A program made the position numbers and the translations under genes. This document shows positions 13,101-25,923 of a stretch of DNA of 64,000 bases, piece after piece. The notes under the pieces were generated by a model, which ran no database searches, was not told the origin of the DNA, and saw nothing but the letters and a program-made list of their open reading frames with translations. The stretch is from the NCBI GenBank assembly GCA_023055355.1, contig JALJCS010000001.1, positions 67,435,381 to 67,499,380 on the forward strand. Reading direction: 5' to 3'. Source of the stretch: Agelaius tricolor. Lineage: Eukaryota > Chordata > Aves > Passeriformes > Icteridae. Within the stretch, counting starts at the first letter, position 1. The number at the start of each line of letters is the position of its first letter.

Positions 13101-14600
13101 ACAGATATTGTCACATGGTTTCCTGTTGGTTGTGCTATCAGATCAAGCAGTTCTAGTATAGAAAAAAAGTTCTAAAAGTGTTTACTGGAAAAATAGTCTC
13201 AAAACTTATTTAGAGATTACTTTTCTTGCAAAGTGGCTTTACTACCTTTTTGATTACACATTTGCAGTTTCCATAAATACCAGCAAATTTGGTCATACAA
13301 ACACAGATGCTTATTCAGTTTTTGATGCAATCCAATTTCTGAAGCAAAAATACTTTTCTAATATAAAATTCCCTAGTCTTTTTTCCTAGCACAACTTAAA
13401 CAACTAAGTCTTAAAGTCTTAATTTCTACATTTAACTGTTGCAAAATATCCTCAGAATGGCTTTGGCAATTTAATAAAAGAAAACTGCTTTGCACTGGCA
13501 TGCTTCTGAAAGGCACATAAAAATAAATCCCTTTGAATGCATTCTTTGCTTTAATGGTTAGTTCATGCAAATTTAACTGTCCTTGATGACATGTTTTAAT
13601 TTCTGCTTCTGCCTCTGGACTAAAACAAATGCTAAATGCAGTTTTACTGATAGCATCTCCAGCATTGTGTGCAATCTGAGATTTAGCAAATCTCAGCATT
13701 TTTGTGAAGAATGAAAACATGCACCCTAGCAGACCTTAACACTTTTTTTAACCTTGCTTTCTTTGAGAATCCTGACTTTTCCTTTAACAATATTAGGAAA
13801 GAATGATTACATTAATTTTTTTCCTCATCCATTAATTTCCAATAAGTAATTGTCAGATCTGTGGAAAAAAAACAAAGACATCAAAAGACGAAGGAATTTC
13901 TTAGAATTTTTTTTTAATAGGTTGGCCTCATCTCCTCTCTTACTCCTAAATATGTGCTATTATTTGTGTCCTTGCAGTTGAGCATGTCTTGGGTAGTTGG
14001 TTGATTGTAGTGCTCCTCACCTTGTGAGTCCAAAAGAGAAAGTGCTTGCTCAGACTGCTGTTTCCAAGCAAATTTGTGTCTCTCCTTGGAGATCAGATTC
14101 TTTCTCCTGTGGTAAAATTTGTATAAAGAAGAATTCCTAAACATTACTATTACTCATACCTTATGATCTCCAATGAGTGGATGAGGAATGTATTCTTTGG
14201 AATGTAAATTACTTTATGCTGCTGAAATGAACAATAGCCATGAACCTCCCTGGTTGGTATAGTCAAGTAAATCATGGGTCCACATCCAGATGAAAGAATA
14301 TTAAGAGCACCATGTGAATTTGAAACTGCCCCAGGAGAACTAGGATCCATAATCTAATAAATGGATTACACCCATCTGTCAGAGATTCATCCCATAAGAG
14401 TGCTAAGAGGTTACACTTTAAAAAAAACCCAGAACTGTCTGCAGAAACTTGTGACATACAAATGCAGAGGCAGAGCTGACAGGTGGAAGATTCTCCTGAA
14501 GGTTTCTGAGACTTTCTGAAGGTTGTGTTAAACACACACTATTGAATACAGGTCATATTCAAGTACATATCATGTGTTATTTTCTCTCTGGTGATTACAA
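10188..14600. other. Unique non-coding sequence
   Basis: Apart from an (AAAC)n tract at 10391, nothing is recognised. Reading frames of 122 codons (12319-12687, plus) and 115 codons (13373-13720, minus) are the longest, and neither resembles a protein I know. Within the first, 12534-12606 is bounded by a reasonable acceptor (pyrimidine-rich then CAG) and donor (CAG|GTAAGC). It could therefore be a small exon of a non-coding or unknown transcript, but one pair of motifs is weak evidence. Confidence 0.5.
10391..10420. repeat. (AAAC)n microsatellite
   Basis: This is about seven and a half perfect tetranucleotide units (ACAAACAAAC...) with no interruption, and so likely polymorphic in length between individuals. 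On the minus strand it translates to alternating Phe/Val/Cys/Leu, which explains a spurious 74-codon frame there. Confidence 0.92.
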
Positions 14601-17600
14601 TGCCTTAAATTAAGCTATTGAAGTATGATGAGCTAATGTAGTTCATCTCTTTCATCAGTTTAATGAACTATTCCCAAAGAGCATCTGTGACTGGGAATTC
14701 TTTCTAAAACATGAGAGAAATACAAGAAGAACACTTGCTGATCAACATACCTTTAAAAACTACTTTTTTGCTGCTCACATTGGTGCTGTTTCAAACTGCC
14801 TAAACTACCTACAAACAAGGTCAGGTGGACACTGGTTGTGATCTGGTCAAGGAGTTGTGTGTCTGAGCAAGGGCTGGCTGAACAGCCTCGAGCACTGCTC
14901 TGCTGGAATGCAGCTGTACTGCACTGCCTCCTACTGCAGTGGCACATTAGCAAACTCTGTCATGTCATTTGTTTCTCATTACACTTTGACATATGCACTT
15001 TATTCCATTAAAATAACACAGAGCTTCATATGTCTTTTCCTTGATTAAACTTATCAAACAATGAAAAGCCATTAGTTTTCATACTGCTTGAGGATTTACT
15101 GAATTTTTGGAAAGTAATTTTTGTTTATTTCAGTGAACTGAAGAAAATACTTAGCTGTAAGTACTCTTTTTACTGCTATGGTAAGGATGAATTTTTAATC
15201 TTTTTTTAGATGTTGGAAAAGTACATTCATAAAGCTTAGCTTTGTGCTTTAAAACAGCTCAAAATATTGAATGGCTTTTGAATAGCAGTTTTTAACATGC
15301 TGTCAGAAATTTGCTTCTTCCTTACTTGTTGAGTATATAGAAAAATAATTCTCGTCAAAGGCAAAACAAGATATCTTAAGCAACTGAAGATTAAGTATCA
15401 GCTGCTTACCAGGAACAACTGAAGCATTATTGGGATTTTTTTGCAAATATTTTTACTTCATCAATGTCAGACATTTGTAGTTTAACAAAAATAAAAGTTG
15501 GTTATATTTCTGATATTTTTGATCTCAAGCTCCTTTATGACTTTCCCTTCAGGTATTCTACATTCATTTAAAGTATTGGTCTATTAAAATGGATGCATTA
15601 AAAAACATATATTTCAGGAAACTGAATTTCCCAACACCAGAATAAAGATGGAGGGCCAATGTATAGATTTATATATTGCACATTGAGTAGCAAATCAAAC
15701 TCTGCACTGTGTCATACCACTTTTAATTTACACACCAAAATGTTTCCCCTCAGTCTGCTGATTTTTTTGTTTACATATAATAAATAGAGGAACAGGTATG
15801 GAGACACAGAAATTTTTTTTAGTATAAAAGGAGTATCTGCAGTAGGATAGGTAGTTCCTGGGGAGAATTGCCTTCAGCTGAAATAAGATCACTTTAGGTA
15901 AGTGGCATACTATTTTTACTGCAGGGGATGCATCAGTGCTACGTGACCCAGACAAACCCCTGCAACCTGTTCTGCCCTTGTCCTTTCTCTTGCAGAAACG
16001 TTATTGATACTCATATTGTTAGGAATTGGTGAAACTGTGACAGTGGCAAGGCTGCTGCCATTGCATGCCCCCCATCTGGCACTGCTCCTCCACGGGCAGA
16101 TGACCTTCCCACAGTGCCTTTCAAATGCTCCTTGCTACACATTTTTTTTCTGGTGCGATGACAAGAGAGGGGGAAAACTCTTAATAAGACAAATAAAGGA
16201 TGTAGGTACCATATAATTCAGTGCAAATTCTCTATAATAAATGAAACTTCCTGAATATAGACTGGATATACTAGATAAAAATCCATATTTCCTTTTTATA
16301 CCATACTATTTTGGACTATGCCAATAGAAATTACATGGCTAAACAAAAGCAGAATATTTTTTAAATTTTGGATGTTACATTTTTCAGGCAACCAAATGTG
16401 GAACTCAATTGTTTAGGCACACATTTGCCAGAGCAATTTTAGATCCCCTGCATCATCCAAAGCATGCAGACTGGACATAGTTTTGTGACATAAGAAGGCA
16501 AAGAGGGGATATATTAAGAATACATGCTAGAAATCTACTGATGATGGATTGAATCCTGTCCAGCAAGAATCTCTTTTTCTCATGCTTTTCTTAAGACCAG
16601 AGAAACATCAGAGAAAATGGGCATGGAAAATATGCAGAAGCAAGGGTTTCTTCCTTAGCCTGGTGTGTCTTCAACCTTTGATATGCATGGTCACAATGAA
16701 ATGGGAAAGGCAAATGCTACAGATGAATTTTTTAGAATGGCTGGATAATTTTATAACTAATAATGACATTCGTAGTAATCCATGTAAAGAGAAGGTCAAT
16801 TGAATGTCATGCTTTAGAGAACAACCCCTATAAAAGAAAACAGGAATTTGTTAATTTCACTGTCTTTCTCCATGAGTGGTTTTTCTAACTTTGTGAAATG
16901 TATCATACTGTTTTGTCTTTTTTCCTTAAGCAACCATATGGTTCAGTGATCTGTTTTCATACAGTAACTGCCAGGAGTTTGTGTTTCTTAATTTTTTAAG
17001 GCTATTTGTGACGTTTCTTTCATTTTGAGAAATTTATGGATCAAAACAACCAAGGCTTATATAAAAATAGCACCATATTAAAATTAGTGCAGGGTACACT
17101 TTGTGTTTTTTTTGAGAAACTATACCAAAAGAACACTTATCATTCTTAACTTAAAAGAACAGACTTTTTTCACTGTCAACTCATTTATATTTTTATGGTG
17201 GAAAAACAATGATAAATGATAAATGTTTAATCAAATATAGGTCTATTCAGACATAAAATTGTAATTTCACTACCAGGAATGATAGCTTTGAAGTACAACA
17301 ACACTTTCTGCCCACACATTGACCAATGTAATGACCAATAGGGGATAAATGTGCCAAAAGGGAAATCCATGCACAATTTAATTTACAACTTCATTTTTTA
17401 ATGATGAGACAAAGAAGTAGCAACAGAATGCACGTATAAATCCTTCTATTTTTCATACTCATCTTTCAAAAGGAAAATATGAATAGATAATTTAAGGTCA
17501 CTTGTGTCAAATGAAGAGCAGCTGTAAAGCTTGTGATATTACCACTGCGTGGACCCAGCTTAATGTGCTACTTGCAAGTTCTGTGTTAAGAGAGCAAAAG

Positions 17601-18972
17601 AAGTATTTACTTGAAATCTGAAATTCAGGGTTTGTTTGGGTCAGTCTATTTACCTCTTCCTGTAACTATTAAAATGAAAAACAGCTGATGAACAAATCTT
17701 TCAGAGCCTTCAGCCATGTTTTGTATTTACTATCACAACCAGGACTGAGTAGCTGGAACCAAAGACTAAAGACTGGGAACTTTGTCTGAGTGCTGGTGGA
17801 ACAAGAGTCTCACTGTCTTCTTCATGATTTATTTTTCTGGTTCTGATAAAGATTGTGGGACTCTCTTTCTTTTCAGCCAGGTGTGTTCTTAAAGGTAACA
17901 GGAGTAAGGGACAACAGGCCAAGGTAATGCCTGTGGCTCCTTTTGAAGTCCAAGAAACCAAACCCAAGTACCAACAGTTTACATATACTTACACATCATC
18001 TTGAAAGGAAATACCTATTCCACACTAGCCCTATGTGAACCAAGTTTAAACCATGCAGAGTAGGGAACCGTGGGGTCCCCACTTGAAGCAGGAAACAGAA
18101 CAGATACATTGGTTTAGGAGGCAGGATGATCTACAGTGCATGATGTAGACAATAACCACCAGATTATGTTCAGTACCTTTGATCCAGAGCAACATCCCCA
18201 TAAAATAACAACTGCAGTCTTTGTTCTGGAATGAGCTGAAGCTATTTATTCCTAGTACTTCACTTGGAGCTATCCAAGGTATCTTCACTGATGCTACAGA
18301 GATAATAGTAAGTGTGGATTCACTGCATTAAACAAAGAGCAAGCAGTAGTCTGTCTGTAGAAGCTAGTGGCATCTGTCTGGAAAGAATAAAAATATAGTA
18401 TGAGAAGTACAAAAGAAATTTAGGAGCAATATGGTAGTTATACCTCAACTGGATTTCAGATTATTTCTAAAGACATATCACAAAGCTCAACTCTTTGTTT
18501 ACGTTGTTTTGAGGGAGTTCCTCTATATTTACGCAGAGAAAGGTAGAAAACATTTGTTGTAAAGGCAAATGAAGGTCTATGACAATAGAAAATGTTTATT
18601 ACTTTTTTACTTCAGATATACCTCATTTATCTGCAAACATAAGAAGCATGATTCTTATACTGAGAGTGTGCTGTGTGTGTGCACATATATAATACGCAAC
18701 TTCACTTATATGTACATATATATTAAAAGTCAAGATATGAATTTATATACATGAAACATGTGCACCAAATGTAGATTGATTAGCCATTGTGATTGGTTTT
18801 CACTTTGGGCTATTACTGGGAAAATATTTCCATAAGCAGTATTTTCAAAAGGAGTTTAGGTGCACAGCACTGCCTTCAGGTAAAAAAATTAGTTAAATGA
18901 TCTTGTTTAATTTATTTATAATTGAATTCACTCTTAGTTTATAAAAAATTGCAGATTGTGGTGGCATTTTTA
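14601..18972. other. Unique AT-rich non-coding sequence
   Basis: No repeat family or gene is recognised. Reading frames are at most 85 codons and lack family similarity. A short TA/TG alternating segment near 18.67-18.73 kb is low complexity. A GC-richer patch at 14.83-14.95 kb and another near 16.04-16.14 kb have no accompanying exon structure that I can defend. Confidence 0.5.
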
Positions 18973-19060
18973 CTCATAGAATCCCAGAATCACACAATTA
19001 GGCTCAAAAAAGACCTCTAAGATTATGAGACTTCTGAGATGTAACTAGTTATATCCAGTT
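18973..19060 (-). mobile_element. CR1 LINE 3'-end fragment, minus strand
   Basis: The sequence starts with CTCATAGAATCCCAGAATCAC, the reverse complement of a CR1 3' tail, and continues through the usual AAAAAGACCTCTAAGAT segment before similarity fades. Only about 90 bp of the 3' untranslated end remains, with no coding part. Severe 5' truncation is the normal fate of CR1 insertions. The downstream edge is approximate. Confidence 0.75.
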
Positions 19061-19107
19061 TCTAACAAACAAAAGAGGTCTTCATTAAATCAAATTCCAA
19101 GCTGTAA

Positions 19108-19179
19108 ACACGCACACACACACACACACTCACACATACACACAACACACACACACGCACACAAAAATTCACACACACA
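19108..19179. repeat. Compound (CA)n microsatellite
   Basis: About 72 bases of CA dinucleotides are interrupted by CG, CT, CATA and a short AAAAATT break. The longest pure block is about 17-18 bases. The interruptions suggest an ageing microsatellite. It lies less than 60 bp from the CR1 tail. Confidence 0.9.
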
Positions 19180-19447
19180 AATTCTCCTATGCACTATCAG
19201 CCCATTAAACTTTGACACATTTCAGAAACATGCAGGTGCAGACTAAATCTAAAAAAGCCTATTAAATGCTGTAGCTTGTTGTGAAAATAGCATATTTAAT
19301 GAAATTTACTTGGGGAAAAATAATAACGCTATTTTTGCATAAATCAAAAGAAGGGGAATTTTTCTCTCATCTTTCCATTTTTTTAAAAGCAAACAGAACA
19401 AGAGTTTTAAAGAGGAAATTAAACACAATGCACAATGGACCTACATA

Positions 19448-19511
19448 ACCCCAAAAGAGAAAACCCAACCAAACGCAAAACCCAAACTAGCTCAACAAAA
19501 AATTCCCAACC
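19448..19511. repeat. A/C-rich low-complexity tract
   Basis: A runs separated by CCC or CC (AACCCAACC-like words) cover about 64 bases. The composition is the same as at 7829-7882 and complementary to the G/T tracts. No periodic unit is clean enough to call a microsatellite. Confidence 0.65.
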
Positions 19512-22500
19512 TGATGTGAATGCAGTTTTATTTGTTATAAAATTGCCATGTGCAAACAGTTCTGCAAAAAAGCAAATACTAAAATAATGTATGGCAAGCA
19601 GGAAAGCTATCTCAGAATTGCTATATAAACAGCTTCTAGGAGCAGTTATTGCTTATCAATGGTGTTATAAAACACAATGATAATTCTATAGAAAAAATGC
19701 ATTTAAAGTGTAACACATTTCTACCACAAGTACAAAAATTTCATGCATTATGATATGTACCATAAATCAATCACAGACACTTTCTATTATCCTGAAACTC
19801 TTTAAATGTCTATATGTTTTGAGTTCCAGGCAGCAAGGGGTATGTATTAAGAACAAATTTTATTGTTCAATCTCCTGCATCTAGACATTTTGGACTGCCA
19901 CTTAGCATGAAGGAGATCTATTGTGGAAATTGCACTGTTCATTTCAGCTGTTATGGCCACACAAGACCTTAAAAGAAATGAACAGAAATTATCTTTTCTG
20001 CAAACTGCAGGTCAACCAAAGACTAAGTGGACAGGGGACATGCTTCATTTAGAAGCATGTTACTGCTAAGTATAAGGGATCATAGCAGTAGATGATGTAT
20101 AATTTTAAAATATCCATTTTGATGTCAAATTAACAGCAATATGTATTTATTTGAATGATTAACTGTATGGAAATCTGATTTGGAATAAAAGGAGTGGGCC
20201 TTCCAAAGTCTAATAGAGAAAAGTGGTGATAGTGGTGAAAACATAGAATACTACCTTCAAAAGATCTACTTTAGTAGTTACAGAGAATATCAAGGTAAGA
20301 AAAACAGGTTCTAATACAAAGTTATTATTTTCAATGACTAGGAATGTAAACTGAAATGCTTCTATCTCTCAGAGAAGCTAAATAAGCTCAAATTCTATAC
20401 TGGCTGTGCCCATTTTTGTAAGCAATAACTCATAATAACCTGTTTTGCCACCAACTGTGCACAGTTATGCAAAAAATTATTAAAATAATAGGAAATATTT
20501 GAATTCATGTTCACCATCTCAAGGGCTATCAGCTCAAAAGCTTTTTATTAGATCAATAAATACACTGGTAGTTAGAAAAACCATTCCATTGCACACATCA
20601 AGCATAAAGATGGATGCTTGTGTCTAGCCCCAGACTTTTCAAACTGATTGTCATGCACCATATATTGTCTTGTAGAACATCATCATGTTATTTTAAGTCA
20701 CTGGATAATATTTAATAAAGCATCTAACTTCTAGACTTTTTGGCAGGAGTACCACAAGCACATTTGTACACCTATCTTTGAGAAAAAATTCGAAGTCATA
20801 GCAATGAATTTACAGTAGAAGGTAATATCTGCTCTTTTGAAAAGAAAAAATTCAAATCTCATGTATTTTCTGTCTGGGAGATTTCTAATATATCTTTCAG
20901 TCCTGTATAAAAACAGCAGCATCAACCCATTCAGGCAGGCAATTTAATTTGGCTTAATAGGTACTTTCATTTTATGCATTGCAGCATGCAGTTTCTTTGC
21001 TTCACATTAGAAAAACACTGTTTCTTATTTGAATGGAAAACCAATCTTGGTAGTGTCTCAGTATTCACAAAAGTTATGGCTTTTTCTTTTTTTCAAACAT
21101 TAAGTAAAGTTGATATATAAAATTGTAACAGCATTTTTTTGTCTTCCTTCTCAATGTCCTTTCTCCTATAGCAAGTGTACATCACATATTAAGCTTTAAA
21201 GCATGATAGTCTAACCAGATTAAACTGGAAAGAGTGATAAATAACTCATTTTAGCCTGCTTCTGGTCTGGCCTGGTTTGAATATTTATACAATATAGTTT
21301 AAACCAGGAAATATGCATGTATATTTAAATTCATCTGAAGTTGTCATACTAGCAGGTGTTAAACATTATTTTAGAAATGTATGCAAAATAATGGTGGTTT
21401 TATCTTTTTGTTTTCTGGCTTTTAAACTGTTATATAATGTCTCTGGTTTTTTGTAGTTAATAAATTAAAATATGTTATTAGATACAACACACCTATACTA
21501 GCTGGAGCAAGCACATCTTGTCAAGCTAACTACTTAGTATATGTTACAAAAATGAAGATAGTTGTATGCCATTGATCCAGTGCAGAGAGTTTAGAACTTT
21601 GTAATCCAGAAATTTTTTTATGCCCTCAGGCATTCTCAGGAAAGGAAAATTCTGCTTTCCCTTTCATCTCTATGCAAGCTGAGATAGGCATATCTCTGTG
21701 TGACTCCTGAAAATAGACTTTGTCTTCACATTTAAATGTGATAAAAAAATGTTACAGGGAATGAAGAAGGTTTTGAATGTTCCATGCTTAATGTAGCCAC
21801 TTTGCTTCCTCATCATTGCTTCCTTATTTCTGAACTTCATCCTCTAAATTTCATCGTGAAGTTTGGATTTGTTCAAATCAGTTGAATGTCCTATATTTGT
21901 TACATACACTTTAGGTACAGTTTTCATAGGTGGAAGGTGTCACATTTTTAGTATTCTGAGTGATATTCTTCACTAACAATATTATCACCAGGAACTGCTG
22001 CCATGAGATGAAAAGTGACTGAAGCAGTGTTAAAACTCACATTATGTAATGAAAAATTATTTCTTAGATTTGCCATGAAGAGAATTTAGGCACAGATTTG
22101 CAGTGAAGTTTTGGAACTGTTTTACCTTGTTCCATATTTTTCTTCACTAGTTTTTCCCCCTGCTCCCTGCACTCCTGGAACACATGTCCCTAGTACCTCT
22201 GCTTCAAAAGAAAAAAAAAACTAAAAGCCAATGCCAAGATGCAATAGTTGAAGATAGGAGAAGTGGAGACTTTTCCCTGTTTTCAGACTGAGTTTTGTGC
22301 CAGAAAGAGTTATTTGTACCATGGCTAGGTTGCAGACAGTATTCAGACTTGCCAAAAAGAGCATGCTCTTGTGGGATATTTGAAACTGACAAGAAGAACT
22401 TGGTCTTGTAGGGTATTGGAACTCATCAGGATACAGACGTGTTGTGTGCTCTAAGAGACCTGAGTTCTGTTCATGTATCCAGGCTGTATCTGCATCTCTT

Positions 22501-25500
22501 CACTAGCATACTTGCTGCTGAATGGATGGCAAAAGACAAAAGTCACTGATTCAGCTTGAAAAGAAAGAAATAAAAAAAAGACTGGTTTTGAAGCTTAAAA
22601 GTTCTGGAGGGATCTGTTCTTTGAATCCTAGCAGCAGACACCTTTTTAATCAGCTTTCCCCCATGACCAGATCCATGAAAAGCAGAGATCTAAGAGTGGA
22701 ACAAACAACTTGCAGACATGCAGGCTAATGGCCTTGTCTGCTTCAATATAGCCCACTGCCATAGCTATGTGGTGCCCATCCCAAATGAGACATGAGTTTA
22801 GATAAGCTGTGACGTACTCCTGATAGATCCACCTATCTCCAGGGCTGCTGAGCAAGAGCTTCTGGAAAAGTCTTTAAAAGACTCATTTCCTGTGTCTCCA
22901 TGATTTGGAGACTTTTTTCTAGCACATTTATTGGTCATTAACCTACCATAAAAAGACCCTAGGAGGAGCAGGATTGTCTTTCCAAGGCTTTAATTTCTCT
23001 CTCCTGTGTAGCGCTTACCTGAAGGAACATTATCATTTAATCTGGCAACGCAGCATGCAAACTGCCAGAAGCTACTTTTTGACTAGTGAAAGATGAACCT
23101 CAAAGGCCTGAAAATTCTTTTCACTCAGACAATGTCTAAATGGCAGTATTGTTATTTAAATATCTTCAATCCATACATTTGAGATGGAAATTTCCCTACT
23201 TTGTATTATGCATTCTCATAAGGTTTCACAGTAAAATGGAAAAACAGAAAAAGATTTAGATGTAGTTTTAAGCTTCAATTTTCACATCAGTGGGCTTAAC
23301 CCTTATTTTAACATCCAATTTTTTTTTACCCTGGAAATAAAATCCTGCAAATTAAAAATATAGCAGAAAACCAGAAATACACATTAGTTAAAAACTGAGT
23401 ATTGGAAAACTTTGCGAGTTGAAAAGATCTTTGAAAAGTCACTTTTCTGCTATTTGCTATTTGGAGCTAAATGATGAAATCCTGTGGTTTGAAGTAAAAT
23501 ATGGCTGTGCATATTTTTTTTTCATTTTTAAATGAAGTCATGGCTATGCTCTTAAACACAACTAAAGAATAAGTTCCTGACTGCCAGGAGAGATGCCATG
23601 AATATTTACATGTGTGCATCTAGCTATGCCAGCTGTGAGGTTAAATCTCCTTCACTGTTAAAGAAATTTTATATTGGTGCTCATGATGACATGCTAACCT
23701 CTAGATAGGTGATGTAAATCTGTGTATGACATTAGTCTAGCTACTTTCACTAGTCATCATAATTTTGTGGGGTAATATTGTAGAAGAGGGGTCTCAAATT
23801 CCTTAATCCTGGGGATCATGTGTTTCATCTGTCCTTTTATACTTGCAAACACTTCATTTGAAGTTGAATGTAGGAAAAATAATTCCCTAGATAGTGAAAA
23901 AAACCCTTATATTCAGCAGTTCATAGTGGAAATTTCTGAGTGTCCACTTTGCTTTCTAATGTATTATATTAATATACATAATTTAGGTGTTTCTATTCCT
24001 ACCTTTGCCTGCTATTTGCACGTTATGGCAAAAAAATAATCTCCTTTATATCTGTGACATGATTTGGCACTCATCTTTTATCAGTTTGGATCACAGCTTT
24101 AAAGAAATACAATTCTTTAAAGAAAAACTTCCTTTCCTCTTTAAAAAAGGTCAATAAAATTGTAGAGGGGGGAAACAGCCATCTCATAATCTTGTCTCAG
24201 ATGGGGAGTTAAAATAATCTGAATAATAACCTAATTACTCAAGTTGCTTGTGGACAAACACACATGGTTTCTGCTCAGGACATCTAGGAAGTCAGTCCCT
24301 GACTAAATTTCATAACAGTCTCAGACCTGAGTAAAATTAGGGTAAAGCTTCATATGGGAGAAAATGATATTACTTGAAGTGTTCTTTGGATTAAATATTT
24401 ATCAGCCACAGTCTTCAAGTATCTAAACAGTAACAATCTTCACAAAGGTGTTCTACATTAGATCTCTTTGTGGCTGTGTTGGCTGTCCCAAAAACTTCTG
24501 TACTCTCTGCTATCTATCTCAACATGGCCGTAGCTGTGAATCATATTTCCTGACACCTGGCTGGCCCTCTGAACTTTAAAGTGAACTTGGATGTCCAGAT
24601 GTATTTCTACATTTCCATCTAAAAGCTGTGTGTCTTAAAATTCATGAAGTATGTGATGCATTGTCTTAATAGGTCCATGAGTCTTAGATGGAAAAATATC
24701 TACGGAGCTGCTGGAAGCTACAGGCTTTCTATATTTCGAAATATTTCTTAGCTAGAAGATATTTTTCTTGAAGGATTATGAAGACTTTTCTTTAACATGG
24801 GGGCGTCATGGCCCCATATTGACCAAGAGTTAATAAACCATGCAAACAAGAAGGGAGTGTTATGACTTCACATTCCTGCTTTTTCAAGGTAACAAAATGA
24901 ACTTCAACAGTTACAGAGCATTTTCCCAAACTGCCTTTTCCCTTACACATATGATTAACAGCTACATTTTAAAAACTTAAAAATTTTCTCTATTGAGCAT
25001 ATTTTTTCAGCTGATACATTTATATATCTTCTCCTTCGTCCCCATTGTTTTTTCTAAAGAAAAAGAAAATCTTATTTCTTTGCATTGAGTACAATTTCCT
25101 GAGTAAAATTCCAGAAAGAATTTTAAACTCAGCTATAAAATTTCCAAGTATCTTCAGGTTTTTTTAGCAATGGAATAGCTAATTTAGTCCTAATACTACT
25201 AGTTGCTGTATCCAAAATTTTGGCATAATCTTTTTACTTGCCATCATTTCTATGATACCCTGAAGTGAAGACCTTTATTAGAAATTCTCTTCTTACAGAG
25301 CTTTTATTAGAACACAGAAGCTGGATTCTATGTGGTGCTACATCTACAGCTAATGACACAGCTCACAAATCAAAGCCCTATTTTTTTGTGTATTGACCTG
25401 CTGCCCAGTGGACAGATTTTCATTTTACTACATCCCTGAGATGTCATGAAGTAGAGCTTTATGACTGGCCATTTTCTGATGCAGGTTCCTATTTTCTGCT

Positions 25501-25690
25501 TCTCACTGAAGATCCTCCTCTCTTTTCACAGGCATAGGGCAGAGTTATGCCATGCCTCTCAAGCTGAAACTAATGAATAGAAAGAAACCAGAAGCCAGCC
25601 ATGGTCACTTCTATTGATCCTTGAGTCTTGGCGACAGCAGTCCCAGCACAAGGGGCACAATTTTACTGATATTTTCTGTGATGTTCTTAT
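19512..25690. other. Unique AT-rich non-coding sequence
   Basis: No recognised transposable element, RNA gene or exon. Reading frames are 73 codons or shorter. A 14-bp perfect palindrome (ATATTTCGAAATAT, 24731-24744) is probably chance in AT-rich DNA. The segment could hold regulatory elements, but nothing in the sequence alone singles one out. Confidence 0.5.
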
Positions 25691-25818
25691 AGCAATGACA
25701 GACTATTGGGGGAAGAAACGACCAGCCTGTAGCAAGTGTCCCAGCCTCAACACAATCTGGATGCAAACCAGAAACCAGATCTCAAGATACTAATGGCAGT
25801 GATGGATAAATATAATTT

Positions 25819-25923
25819 CTCATCTTTGTTGACCTCTATGCAACATTTGATGTTGACAGTGACCATGAAAGATTACTGAAGGAAATGGCAAGGCTGCATA
25901 ATGAATGTATCAAAATGGTCTAA
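25819..25923 (+). mobile_element. Possible relic of a non-LTR reverse transcriptase
   Basis: An open stretch of 34 codons ending in TAA contains LIFVDLYATFDVD and then LLKEMARLHNECIKMV. The FVDL..xFD spacing followed by a conserved-looking (L/W)K(E/I)MA block and IKMV resembles RT motif A and the segment after it in some non-CR1 LINE lineages. The Asp of FVDL would be the catalytic residue. Weak similarity may continue downstream in shifted frames, for example DGVKH near 26124-26138, where a GVKQG-type motif would be expected. No 5' or 3' element boundary is visible. The match is short, so chance resemblance remains a real possibility. Confidence 0.25.

Noticed and set aside
13373..13720. 115-codon minus-strand frame with fairly mixed composition
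   Set aside because: It looks less biased than most frames here, but I recognise no domain and see no convincing exon boundaries.
19108..19179. CRISPR-like alternation of repeats
   Set aside because: It is an interrupted (CA)n microsatellite in a vertebrate-type sequence, with no spacers.
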